A stretch of 19,316 bases of DNA. Origin: GWC2-37-13 sp964564535 (lineage in GTDB: Bacteria > Patescibacteriota > Microgenomatia > UBA1406 > GWC2-37-13). The stretch spans positions 1 to 19,316 of the forward strand of contig CAZMBH010000014.1 of the NCBI GenBank assembly GCA_964564535.1. Direction: 5' to 3'. Below are positions 6,852 to 13,284 of this stretch, piece by piece (positions within the stretch are counted from its first letter, which is position 1; every line of letters begins with the position of its first letter). A program made the translations under genes and the position numbers. The notes under the pieces were generated by a model. The model was given only the letters and a program-made list of their open reading frames with translations, was not told the origin of the DNA and searched no databases.

Positions 6852-7574
6852 TTATTGACCTTCACTTTTACTCGTAATATAAAGATCCATTTCTTTTTGA
6901 ATTAAACTAAAACATATTTTTAAAAATTCATCTATTGAATCATTACTAAAGTTATAATTAATTTCCGTTAAGGAGTTTAAATCTATTGATAGTAATACTG
7001 CCGTGTCGTCTTTCACATTCTTCAGATTTCTTAAAGTATTAAATTTGATCCATTCATTAAGTTTATATTTGTTTACTTCTTTGTTAGTTAAAAAATTTAA
7101 TTGAATTTCTTTAACGTCTCCTACCACTCCTTCTTTCATAAATTTTGATAACATATATTTTTTTGAGCTTTCTTTTAGCTTTATTAAATAATTTGAGACT
7201 ACGGCCAATCTTGGAATATTGACAGATAATTTCGTAATTAAAATTTCAGAAATTTCTTTTAATATCTCTATTATTTTTTTTTCTATTTCTTTAATGTCCC
7301 CAACAGGAACATCTTCTTTATCAGATTGCTTATTGTTATAAAACAGGTCTATTCTCGTCGGAGAAATATTTAAATTAAAAACTCCATCGTTTGATCTTAA
7401 AATTATTCGTGGAACCTCTAATGGTGCGTCTGGAGGTAAGGGTAAAACTGTTGGATTATTGCTAAAATCTATCGACTTTAGTTTTCCCAGTAATTGTGCA
7501 ACGAAAAGTTTATCTGTAAGGTTAAGATTATTTATAAATAAAACGCCTTGGAGAGATGCTAACCCTAATTTCAT
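6852..7574 (-). CDS. Unrecognised protein (240 aa), first gene of a four-gene unit
   Basis: Not recognised with certainty. The first third is beta-rich: LGLASLQGVLFINNLNL, then PRIILRSNDGVFNLNISPTRIDLFYN. A helical segment with many Lys/Glu/Ile follows (about 90-130), and then a mixed C-terminal part with KDDTAVLLSIDLNSL and SIDEFLKICFSLIQKEMDLYI. The pattern of a short domain that restates a substrate or partner fold is reminiscent of TIGR04255-like proteins of accessory islands, but I cannot confirm this. The start is ATG 7574: the -10 TATAAT (7586-7581) ends 6 bases upstream, and a TTG at 7589 would run through it. It leads the unit with 128-aa, 176-aa and DUF805-like products. Confidence 0.65.
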   Translation of the reverse strand: MKLGLASLQGVLFINNLNLTDKLFVAQLLGKLKSIDFSNNPTVLPLPPDAPLEVPRIILRSNDGVFNLNISPTRIDLFYNNKQSDKEDVPVGDIKEIEKKIIEILKEISEILITKLSVNIPRLAVVSNYLIKLKESSKKYMLSKFMKEGVVGDVKEIQLNFLTNKEVNKYKLNEWIKFNTLRNLKNVKDDTAVLLSIDLNSLTEINYNFSNDSIDEFLKICFSLIQKEMDLYITSKSEGQ

Positions 7575-7580
7575 ACCCCC

Positions 7581-7586
7581 ATTATA
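7581..7586 (-). promoter_or_regulatory. -10 box of the four-gene unit
   Basis: TATAAT on the minus strand, 6 bases before the ATG at 7574. The -35 is poor (ATAACA at 17-base spacing). Confidence 0.5.
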
Positions 7587-7778
7587 CAACTTTAATTAAA
7601 AAATGTTATTACAAGTATCTTTATTTGCCTTACTGTATTTTATTAAATGGATTATTATAGCAATATAATTGTGAAAAAAAACGGGTCTTCTTATAAAATA
7701 TTATCTAGTATGCCAAAAGACTATCCTAACTTTTAGAATGAGAGACCATTCTCCCTCTGAAGTATAAAGAAGTACTTA

Positions 7779-8327
7779 TTAATTAACTGCTTTTTCCCAT
7801 TCATCAAACCAAACCCCATCATAATTCTGGCGGGCCCAGTCCTCTGCTTTTTTTAAACGATCTAGATACTTTGGTTTTACTTCCCCTTTCATAAGGCTAA
7901 CTCTTGCGTAACCTCTCTCAACTAAGGCTTCATTCACTAAAACATTATCAATCCAAATATAACCTAATATTCTTCCGTACTTATCGAGTTTGGTTTTATC
8001 AAGCTCTACTTTGATTTTTTGATTTAAAACCATTTCCTCATTGAACTTTTTTGCCTCCGGTCCCCAGCGGTCATTACTCTCCGGAGCATCAATCCCCAGG
8101 TAACGGAATTTTTCTCCTGTTTCCAAAACTACAGTATCCCCATCGAGCACTTTCGTCACCTTATACATCCCCTCTTTGGGCTCGGGAAGGAGAATGTTTT
8201 TTAGTTTAATATTCTGGATTACTTTTGAATTTAATGTATTGTAAAAGTCTTTTGAAAAAAATCCGAGGAAGAAAATAATTAACGCCAAAAGTCCAAATAA
8301 TAAATTTTTCCTGAAGTTTTTCTTCAT
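7779..8327 (-). CDS. Membrane-anchored staphylococcal-type thermonuclease
   Basis: A 182-residue protein with a basic N-terminus and one hydrophobic helix (about 9-24) acting as anchor or uncleaved signal. An SNase (TNase) domain follows from about residue 53. The Ca-binding and catalytic set of Staphylococcus nuclease is all present: Asp64 region (VLDGDTVVL), Arg75 (KFRYLGID), Asp80, Glu83 (DAPE) and Arg119 (DKYGRILGY). The domain ends with the usual ALVERGYARV and AEDWARQNYDGVW. It likely degrades DNA/RNA outside the membrane, supplying nucleotides, which fits an organism with limited biosynthesis. An extended -10 (TGGTAAAAT) lies 7 bases before the ATG. Confidence 0.92.
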   Translation of the reverse strand: MKKNFRKNLLFGLLALIIFFLGFFSKDFYNTLNSKVIQNIKLKNILLPEPKEGMYKVTKVLDGDTVVLETGEKFRYLGIDAPESNDRWGPEAKKFNEEMVLNQKIKVELDKTKLDKYGRILGYIWIDNVLVNEALVERGYARVSLMKGEVKPKYLDRLKKAEDWARQNYDGVWFDEWEKAVN

Positions 8328-8334
8328 TAAAATG

Positions 8335-8343
8335 ATTTTACCA
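8335..8343 (-). promoter_or_regulatory. Extended -10 of the nuclease gene
   Basis: TGGTAAAAT on the minus strand, ending 7 bases before the ATG at 8327. An 18-base perfect palindrome (8352-8369) lies just upstream. Confidence 0.5.
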
Positions 8344-8351
8344 AAATTCCC

Positions 8352-8369
8352 ACTTTAATTAATTAAAGT
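8352..8369. promoter_or_regulatory. 18-base AT palindrome upstream of the nuclease gene
   Basis: ACTTTAATT followed by AATTAAAGT is a perfect palindrome 9 bases upstream of the nuclease gene's extended -10 (it overlaps the -35 area). It could be an operator, but such AT palindromes are not rare in AT-rich DNA. Confidence 0.3.
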
Positions 8370-8396
8370 AAAAGCATCTGAAAAATCAGGAGTTTT

Positions 8397-8425
8397 TTGA
8401 TATCATATATACGCACTTTTACATT
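8397..8425 (+). promoter_or_regulatory. Probable tRNA-Asn promoter
   Basis: TTGATA (8397-8402), 17 bases, TACATT (8420-8425). Transcription would start near 8432, giving a 5' leader of about 14 bases before the tRNA for RNase P to remove. Confidence 0.4.
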
Positions 8426-8445
8426 TCAATTTGTTTATTTTGATT

Positions 8446-8737
8446 TCCCCTGTAGCTCAATTGGTAGAGCAGGTCGCTGTAGAACTTTTCTATACTGCAG
8501 CTTTCAGCAGAAATGTTGAAAAGAAAATCGGGTGAATTCAGGGAAGTCCCGCTTAGCGGGATAATCCTGAGCCAAGCCACGCGCAAGCGAGGAAGGTGCA
8601 GAGACTAGGTGATTACACCTTAAAGCGCCCGACACCTAAATCTTTTTAAAGATATGGTGAAGAGATAGTCCAAGCCTTGAAGTAATTTAAGGGCACTTGT
8701 AACGACAAGGTTACTGGTTCGAGTCCAGTCGGGGGAG
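8446..8737 (+). tRNA. tRNA-Asn(GUU), interrupted by a group I intron
   Basis: Exon 1 is 8446-8480 and exon 2 is 8700-8737. Joined, they give a 73-base tRNA: acceptor TCCCCTG/CGGGGGA with U1-A72 and the G73 discriminator typical of tRNA-Asn, D-arm GCTC/GAGC with GG in the loop, anticodon stem GGTCG/CGACA (its outermost pair is a G-A mismatch), anticodon loop CTGTTAA giving GUU, variable loop AGGTT, and T-arm ACTGG/CCAGT around TTCGAGT. The intron lies between anticodon bases 35 and 36. CCA is not encoded (GCAA follows). Reading straight through the unspliced 5' side would suggest GTA (Tyr), but the short variable loop and G73 exclude that. Confidence 0.95.
8481..8699 (+). ncRNA. Group I self-splicing intron in tRNA-Asn
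   Basis: A 219-base intron without an ORF. P1 pairs GCTGT of the exon plus AG with CTGCAGC (8495-8501), with the required U-G wobble at the 5' splice site (8480/8497). Other helices: P2 8502-8508/8515-8521; P3 8528-8534/8626-8632; P4 8538-8543/8565-8570; P5 8548-8552/8556-8560; P6 8571-8573/8595-8597 with P6a closed by a GCAA loop at 8583-8586; P7 8603-8607/8666-8670; P8 8633-8636/8656-8659 plus 8640-8645/8648-8653; P9 8675-8681/8686-8692. The R element (GTGCAGAGACTA) and an S-like AAGAGATAGTCC are present, and the last base is G (8699). A small GGTG/CACC hairpin (8608-8619) lies between P7 and P3, as in subgroup IA introns; I leave the subtype open. Confidence 0.95.
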
Positions 8738-8741
8738 CAAT

Positions 8742-9092
8742 ATGTCTTTCATTATTTTAGGAATTTTTGCCGGTATTTTAAGCGGAATAATCGGAATTGG
8801 CGGCGGAATTATCATCGTCCCCGCTTTGATCTACCTCTTCAAATTTCCTCAACAGCTGGCCCAAGGAACAACTCTGGCACTTTTAGTACCTCCTATTGGA
8901 GTATTAGCCGCCTGGACATATTATAAGCAAGGCTTTGTCGATCTAAAAGTTGCCGGACTTATCGTAATCGGCTTTTTTGTCGGTGGTTTGATTGGAGCTA
9001 TTTATGCAACCAGTTTAAACACTGACGTTTTGAGAAAAATATTTGCCGTCGCTTTAATTCTTATTGGTATTAAAATGTTTCTTCAAAAATAA
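8742..9092 (+). CDS. Half-length TauE/SafE (TSUP) family membrane protein
   Basis: A 116-residue protein with four transmembrane helices, equal to one half of the usual 240-260-residue sulfite exporter TauE/SafE fold. The first-helix signature IFAGILSGIIGIGGGIIIVPALI is clear, followed by QGTTLALLVPPIGVLAAWTYY, VAGLIVIGFFVGGLIGAIYA and LRKIFAVALILIGIKMFL. Full-length members are internal duplications, so this form would have to dimerise. TSUP proteins export sulfur- or carbon-containing anions; the substrate is unknown here. The ATG follows the last tRNA-Asn base by 4 bases, so it is probably co-transcribed with the tRNA. The tRNA's GGGGGAG, just upstream, is the only SD-like sequence. Confidence 0.88.
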   Translation: MSFIILGIFAGILSGIIGIGGGIIIVPALIYLFKFPQQLAQGTTLALLVPPIGVLAAWTYYKQGFVDLKVAGLIVIGFFVGGLIGAIYATSLNTDVLRKIFAVALILIGIKMFLQK

Positions 9093-9161
9093 TTTTTTCT
9101 AACTTACATAAAAAAGGTAATATTTGAAAGAATTCTAGTGCGGTACTAAAATGTACTCAAC

Positions 9162-9632
9162 GTGGCCTTAATAAAGAAATTTCTTATTATTGTATTTGTT
9201 TTATTCTTCATCTTATTATTTATCCGCTTTGCTTTCGGTGGACCTGAAGATAGTTGGATTTGTGATAAAGGAGTTTGGATTACCCATGGTAAACCTTCAT
9301 ATCCAAAACCGGAAAATCCCTGCGGAAAAAAAATCAGTCTTCCAAAAACTAAGGAAGATTGTTTGAAGATCAATGGCTCTTGGAAAAAGCTCGGGCCCGA
9401 TCCTTTTGAAACATGTAACTTGAAAGCAACCGATCGGGGAGATATCTGCCATGACAGTAGCGAATGCCAGGGTTTATGCCAAGTTGATCTGACAAAAGAA
9501 GAACTGAGACAAGGAATGAGTGGAAAATTATTAAGTAATAAAAAACACGGGGTTTGCTCTGTCTGGGTTGTTGAGCTTGGATGTTTTGGAATGATGAAAG
9601 AAGGAAAAGCGCAGGTAATTTGTATTGATTAG
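9162..9632 (+). CDS. Cys-rich anchored extracytoplasmic protein
   Basis: A 156-residue protein starting at GTG 9162, with an N-terminal hydrophobic helix (about 6-25) and an outer domain containing ten Cys (34, 54, 67, 85, 96, 102, 106, 132, 141, 154), probably all in disulfides. After the anchor comes DSWICDKGVWITHGKPSYPK followed by Pro-Glu-Asn-Pro-Cys. I have seen this W-I-C-x-x-G-x-W-x-x-H-G-x-P layout repeatedly in CPR secreted proteins, but know no function. The next gene begins 22 bases downstream on the same strand and also encodes an anchored outer protein, so the two may be co-expressed. Confidence 0.75.
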   Translation: MALIKKFLIIVFVLFFILLFIRFAFGGPEDSWICDKGVWITHGKPSYPKPENPCGKKISLPKTKEDCLKINGSWKKLGPDPFETCNLKATDRGDICHDSSECQGLCQVDLTKEELRQGMSGKLLSNKKHGVCSVWVVELGCFGMMKEGKAQVICID

Positions 9633-9654
9633 TGTTAAAAGTTAAAAATTTAAT

Positions 9655-10596
9655 ATGAATAAAAATCTGATTTTTGGAATTGGCATCGTAGTTGTTATCG
9701 GTCTTGTTATTTTTTTAAAGAAAGGTTCCGGGCAGACAAGAAATCCTTTCACTCTGAAAAAAGAAATAAGTGTTGGAACAGATGTTTGTGCTGAATTTCC
9801 TGATAGTTGGGTTGGGTCGGCTATAAATAAAACGGTTATCAAAACAGAAGCACACAACTCAACCGTCACAAACACATGTCAATACTATGTTGATGAAAAT
9901 AATTTTGTTGCCTTAAGATTAAATAATTTAAGTTTTGAAAATCAAAAGACCGGCCAACAAGCTTTGGGAAGAACAATCATCACAAATGATGATATCTCTC
10001 TAAATCATTTTGTTGCTATCCAAGGAGATGGTTTAATTAATGACGTTGTTTTAGAAATTAATCCAAATCTACTTCTTGCTGTTGACCGGTCATCTACTAA
10101 AGTAGCCAGCGAAACTGAGATTGTTGATTTTGCCGCTAAAGTTGCTGAACGGATTAAAAATGGTGAGAATCTGAAATTAGTTTCAGTACTAACTATTGAA
10201 CCAACCAAAAAATTAGAAAGCGACGGTGTCCCCTTGCCACTTGATACAGATATTATTAATTCTTTTTTTGGGCAAATAGAATTAAAAAGACCAAGTGATG
10301 CTGTAAATATGATGTCATCGACAGTCATAAATAATGACTCACAAAAGCAAGCTTGGGCGGTACAATTTAACGCAATTAATTCCATAAAGATTTTAAATGT
10401 TGAACCTTCAATGAAGGAAGAATGGACAGATACCAAACATTCTTATAAATTGACTCTTGATGTAGTAATGAATCCAGATTCAGCTAATGAACCAATCCCA
10501 TATTTTGGCTGGGAAAATGGTCAAAATATCCGTTGGGTAACTTTAATCAAAGAAGGAAAAATGTGGAGAATTGAAGGGCTGGCCACTGGACCCTAA
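9655..10596 (+). CDS. Anchored extracytoplasmic protein with a probable NTF2-like C-terminal domain
   Basis: A 313-residue protein with an N-terminal anchor (about 4-21, LIFGIGIVVVIGLVIFL). A first outer domain (about 40-175) has a two-Cys motif (VCAEFPDSW ... NTCQYYV). The C-terminal domain (about 200-313) starts with a helix, IINSFFGQIELKRPSDAVNMM, and ends in strands KLTLDVVM, IRWVTLIKEGKMWRIEGL. That helix-then-sheet order and the final W-R-I-x-G resemble NTF2-like extracytoplasmic domains, which bind ligands or partner proteins. I do not recognise a specific family. No SD is visible; it follows the Cys-rich gene closely. Confidence 0.72.
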   Translation: MNKNLIFGIGIVVVIGLVIFLKKGSGQTRNPFTLKKEISVGTDVCAEFPDSWVGSAINKTVIKTEAHNSTVTNTCQYYVDENNFVALRLNNLSFENQKTGQQALGRTIITNDDISLNHFVAIQGDGLINDVVLEINPNLLLAVDRSSTKVASETEIVDFAAKVAERIKNGENLKLVSVLTIEPTKKLESDGVPLPLDTDIINSFFGQIELKRPSDAVNMMSSTVINNDSQKQAWAVQFNAINSIKILNVEPSMKEEWTDTKHSYKLTLDVVMNPDSANEPIPYFGWENGQNIRWVTLIKEGKMWRIEGLATGP

Positions 10597-10601
10597 TTTT
10601 A

Positions 10602-10629
10602 TTGAAAATAAAAACTAAAAAAGTATAAT
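10602..10629 (+). promoter_or_regulatory. Promoter of the predicted metalloprotease gene
   Basis: TTGAAA (10602-10607), 16 bases, TATAAT (10624-10629). The ATG at 10636 is 6 bases past the -10, so the transcript is predicted to begin at the start codon. Confidence 0.6.
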
Positions 10630-10635
10630 TAGTGC

Positions 10636-11964
10636 ATGACAGAAGCCCCAAAAAGAATGCCACTGTTTAAGTACAATGAATTTCTCTCCCCTGAACAATT
10701 TAACATTAGCCAAAAAATTATTAGGGCTGTTTCTTTTGAATTTTTCCAAACTAGTTTTGTTAAATTAAAAGGCCGAAGACCAGATGTTCTCCGAAAAGTG
10801 GATGAAGATCGGTGGAAAGTGGAAAAAATGATGACAAGAATGAAAAAGAAAGAAAAATTTGGTGAAGATGAATTCGCCGGATTAAGAATAGCAACTGCAA
10901 TCGCTTCAAAGATTGACTTGATCTATTATTACAAACTAAAAGAATATAACCAAGAATTACTTAAAGAATCAGCTAATTTATCAAGTCAAATAAGTGTTTT
11001 GTTAGGTAGTGAATCAGAATTTTTTCATTTTTTTGAAAAACATAAATATTGGAAGCAAACGCTCATACTAATCAAAGATTATGCATCTAATCAACTACGT
11101 AAAAATAATTTTTCAAAATCCATTAATAAAAGATCTTCTGAGTTAGCTAAAAAAATGGGCAAAACAAAAGGCCCTCAACTTTATTTTCTGCCATTAGAAG
11201 AAGACCCAAAAGTGTTAGGGGAAAAAACCGAGAAGAGATCTTTTATGCCGCAGTTACTTTTTACTTTGCCAATTGATGAAACAAGATATTCTCATCCCCT
11301 AGGAATAACTCATCACAATTTATTTTATGGTTTTGTCATGCTTCAGGCTGGAAGCGCACTAAGATGGGAACAATCAGCGGTCGCATTTGATGGTGGCTCT
11401 TTATTCTTAGTAAATAATTTTATCGGCAATTATGAAAAAGTGATAAAGAAAGCCATGCAAGTTGCAGAAAAGCGTGGGATTAAAATAAATAGTGATGAAT
11501 TATGGCAAATATTTGCCGACATAATTTTACTTCATGAAATCGGCCATAGTAACAACTTTGAGAAAACTGATTTGAATATGGGAGACTGGACTGAATGGCT
11601 AGCCAACACTTTTATGTATAAAAAAAGCATTGATGCTATTTTCCAGTCAATGGATTTATTTGAAAAGATTATTTTTGCACTTATGTCCCAAGCTGATTTA
11701 AATAAAACGCGCTTGAAAGATCCAGAAGCAAGGGAATATATTGATTCTGAATTATTATTTATGCATCTGCTAATAAAGAGCGGATTAATTAATTTGACTG
11801 ATTTTACTTTTAACCGTGATCCAATTAAATTAGCTCATTTAAAAGAATCAATTAATGAATGTCGTAAGTTCGAGAAACTTAACGAGGAGTTACTTGAAAT
11901 CAAAAAAAATAAACAAAATATTATTAATTTTTGGCAGAAATATTTTGGAGATGATGACAAATAA
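10636..11964 (+). CDS. Predicted zinc metalloprotease-like protein (HEIGH motif)
   Basis: A 442-residue cytoplasmic-looking protein of no family I can name. Residues 300-304 are HEIGH, an HExxH zinc site, preceded by a helix (ELWQIFADIILL) as in zincins. Glu320 in TEWLANTF lies 16 residues further on, resembling the third ligand E-x-x-A-N-x-F of ImmA/IrrE-type peptidases. The N-terminal 180 residues are charged and helical (KVEKMMTRMKKKEKFG), and a beta-rich part follows (QLLFTLPIDETRYSHPLGITHHNLFYG is split here only to mark two His and a Pro). The C-terminal 110 residues are helical. The gene has a strong own promoter and no close partner. Protease activity is inferred from the motif only. 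Confidence 0.75.
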   Translation: MTEAPKRMPLFKYNEFLSPEQFNISQKIIRAVSFEFFQTSFVKLKGRRPDVLRKVDEDRWKVEKMMTRMKKKEKFGEDEFAGLRIATAIASKIDLIYYYKLKEYNQELLKESANLSSQISVLLGSESEFFHFFEKHKYWKQTLILIKDYASNQLRKNNFSKSINKRSSELAKKMGKTKGPQLYFLPLEEDPKVLGEKTEKRSFMPQLLFTLPIDETRYSHPLGITHHNLFYGFVMLQAGSALRWEQSAVAFDGGSLFLVNNFIGNYEKVIKKAMQVAEKRGIKINSDELWQIFADIILLHEIGHSNNFEKTDLNMGDWTEWLANTFMYKKSIDAIFQSMDLFEKIIFALMSQADLNKTRLKDPEAREYIDSELLFMHLLIKSGLINLTDFTFNRDPIKLAHLKESINECRKFEKLNEELLEIKKNKQNIINFWQKYFGDDDK

Positions 11965-11993
11965 TAACCGATCATTTGCATTTTGAAAATTAA

Positions 11994-12002
11994 TGTTATA
12001 AT
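11994..12002 (+). promoter_or_regulatory. Extended -10 upstream of the transaldolase gene
   Basis: TGTTATAAT, with TTTGCA 16 bases before the hexamer as a partial -35. The transcript would have a leader of about 55 bases before the ATG at 12065, longer than for most genes here. Confidence 0.4.
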
Positions 12003-12064
12003 TACTTTCGTGTGCTTTTCTAGTCAGCAAATCGGCATTATAAATTATAAAAAAATATTTTTTT

Positions 12065-13282
12065 ATGATACAAAGCGCCCTTGATCGACTGACCAAAGTT
12101 CACCCCGAAATGGAAATTTGGTGGGACTCCTCTCCTCTCGTTTTTAAGCCTTGGTTAAAAAAAATGCTTGATGCCGCTCCTACAAACAGAAGATCTGCTT
12201 TAAAAGAACAACTCAACCGGATCTATAATATTTCCGATCCGGCAAAAAGCTTGATTCGCGGTTGTACAACAAATCCGCCTTTATCACTTGCGGCTGTTAA
12301 CAGTGACCTGCCTTTTTGGAATAAATGGGTAGACAACATGATTAAGACTAATAAAGGTTTAAGCCGTTATGAATATTTTTTATTAACCTATAAAGAAGTA
12401 GTTAGACGGGGCGCAGAAATGATGATGCCGATTTGGAAAGCGACCAACGGAAGATATGGATATATTTCCGGACAACTTGATCCCCGATTGATTACTGAGA
12501 CTGAAAAAATGATCAAGATGGCAAAAGAAATACGGGCGATTGCTCCAAACGTTATGATCAAAGTTCCTGCCAGCACTCAAGGAGTTGAAGTAGTCAAAGT
12601 ATTATCTTCACTGGCAATTCCAACTAATGTGACCACTTGTTTTTCTCTTCCTCAAATTTGGGCAGTAGCCAAAGCGGCCAAAGAAGGAATGGAAATCGGA
12701 CTAAAAAATAAAGTCGATATGAGTAAATGGAGAGCGGTCATTACAATGATGATTGGCCGTCTGACTGAACATCCTGTTCTTGATCAACAGGCAGAACGAC
12801 GGGGAATTAAATTATCTTGGAGTGACAAACATTGGTTGGGAGTTTATGTTTTCCGGAAAGCATATAAATTACTTGAGGAAAATGCCATGCCCAGTAAAAT
12901 GCTTGCATGTTCTATGCGCGACGGTCCACTGGTCAACGGTAAATATCATTTCTGGGATGTAGAAAAAATCGCGGGTAATATTGTTTATACAATGCCCCCT
13001 TATGTTCTTGAGCCATTATTCAATCGTTGTGATGATTTGAATTTTAGTGAAGAAATTTTATTGAATGATGTCCCTGAAGAGGTCTTGTTTAAAATGAGTA
13101 AGATCCCATATATCCAACAAGCTTGGGACGAAAACGGAATGGAAGTTGATCAGTTTAATACTTTTCCAGCGACAGTGGCAACAGCTGAACTATTTTCTCA
13201 AGCTTCTGCAGGATTGGAAAATTATGTTGGAGAACGAATGTCAAAATTAAAAATTAATCCGCCAGCTGGCGGAAAAAGATAA
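12065..13282 (+). CDS. Transaldolase-like protein
   Basis: A 405-residue member of the transaldolase family, which moves a dihydroxyacetone unit between sugar phosphates in the non-oxidative pentose phosphate pathway. Signatures: GCTTNPPLSL (about 66-74), the Schiff-base strand VMIKVPASTQG with Lys166, and NVTTCFSLPQIW (188-199). The conserved early Asp appears in IWWDSSP (Asp21). The length is greater than the 316-residue TalB type and closer to long actinobacterial and CPR forms. The HisC-like gene begins 2 bases after its stop. The last residues (NPPAGGK) are encoded by a 16-base palindrome that looks like an inserted repeat. Substrate use other than classical transaldolase is possible. 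Confidence 0.85.
   Translation: MIQSALDRLTKVHPEMEIWWDSSPLVFKPWLKKMLDAAPTNRRSALKEQLNRIYNISDPAKSLIRGCTTNPPLSLAAVNSDLPFWNKWVDNMIKTNKGLSRYEYFLLTYKEVVRRGAEMMMPIWKATNGRYGYISGQLDPRLITETEKMIKMAKEIRAIAPNVMIKVPASTQGVEVVKVLSSLAIPTNVTTCFSLPQIWAVAKAAKEGMEIGLKNKVDMSKWRAVITMMIGRLTEHPVLDQQAERRGIKLSWSDKHWLGVYVFRKAYKLLEENAMPSKMLACSMRDGPLVNGKYHFWDVEKIAGNIVYTMPPYVLEPLFNRCDDLNFSEEILLNDVPEEVLFKMSKIPYIQQAWDENGMEVDQFNTFPATVATAELFSQASAGLENYVGERMSKLKINPPAGGKR
13258..13273. repeat. GC-rich palindrome at the end of the transaldolase gene
   Basis: TCCGCCAGCTGGCGGA is a 16-base perfect palindrome, far more GC-rich than its surroundings, inside the last codons of the transaldolase gene. It is of a type I recall as dispersed in CPR genomes. 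The transcript would form a strong hairpin just before the HisC-like start. Confidence 0.6.
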
Positions 13283-13284
13283 GT

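Noticed and set aside
7671..7736. Small plus-strand ORF of 21 codons (GTG start) behind a TATAAT
   Set aside because: The -10 is one base from the GTG, so the start would precede transcription; no homology or RBS is seen. The gap 7590-7778 otherwise shows only a short AGAATG/CATTCT hairpin (7735-7752) without a T run.
8472..8500. tRNA-Tyr (GTA) or tRNA-Thr (TGT) instead of tRNA-Asn
   Set aside because: Reading the 5' exon straight through gives GTA, and the 3' side alone shows CTTGTAA. The U-G wobble of P1 fixes the splice site after 8480 and the intron-final G at 8699, which gives GTT. U1-A72, G73 and the short variable loop also fit Asn.
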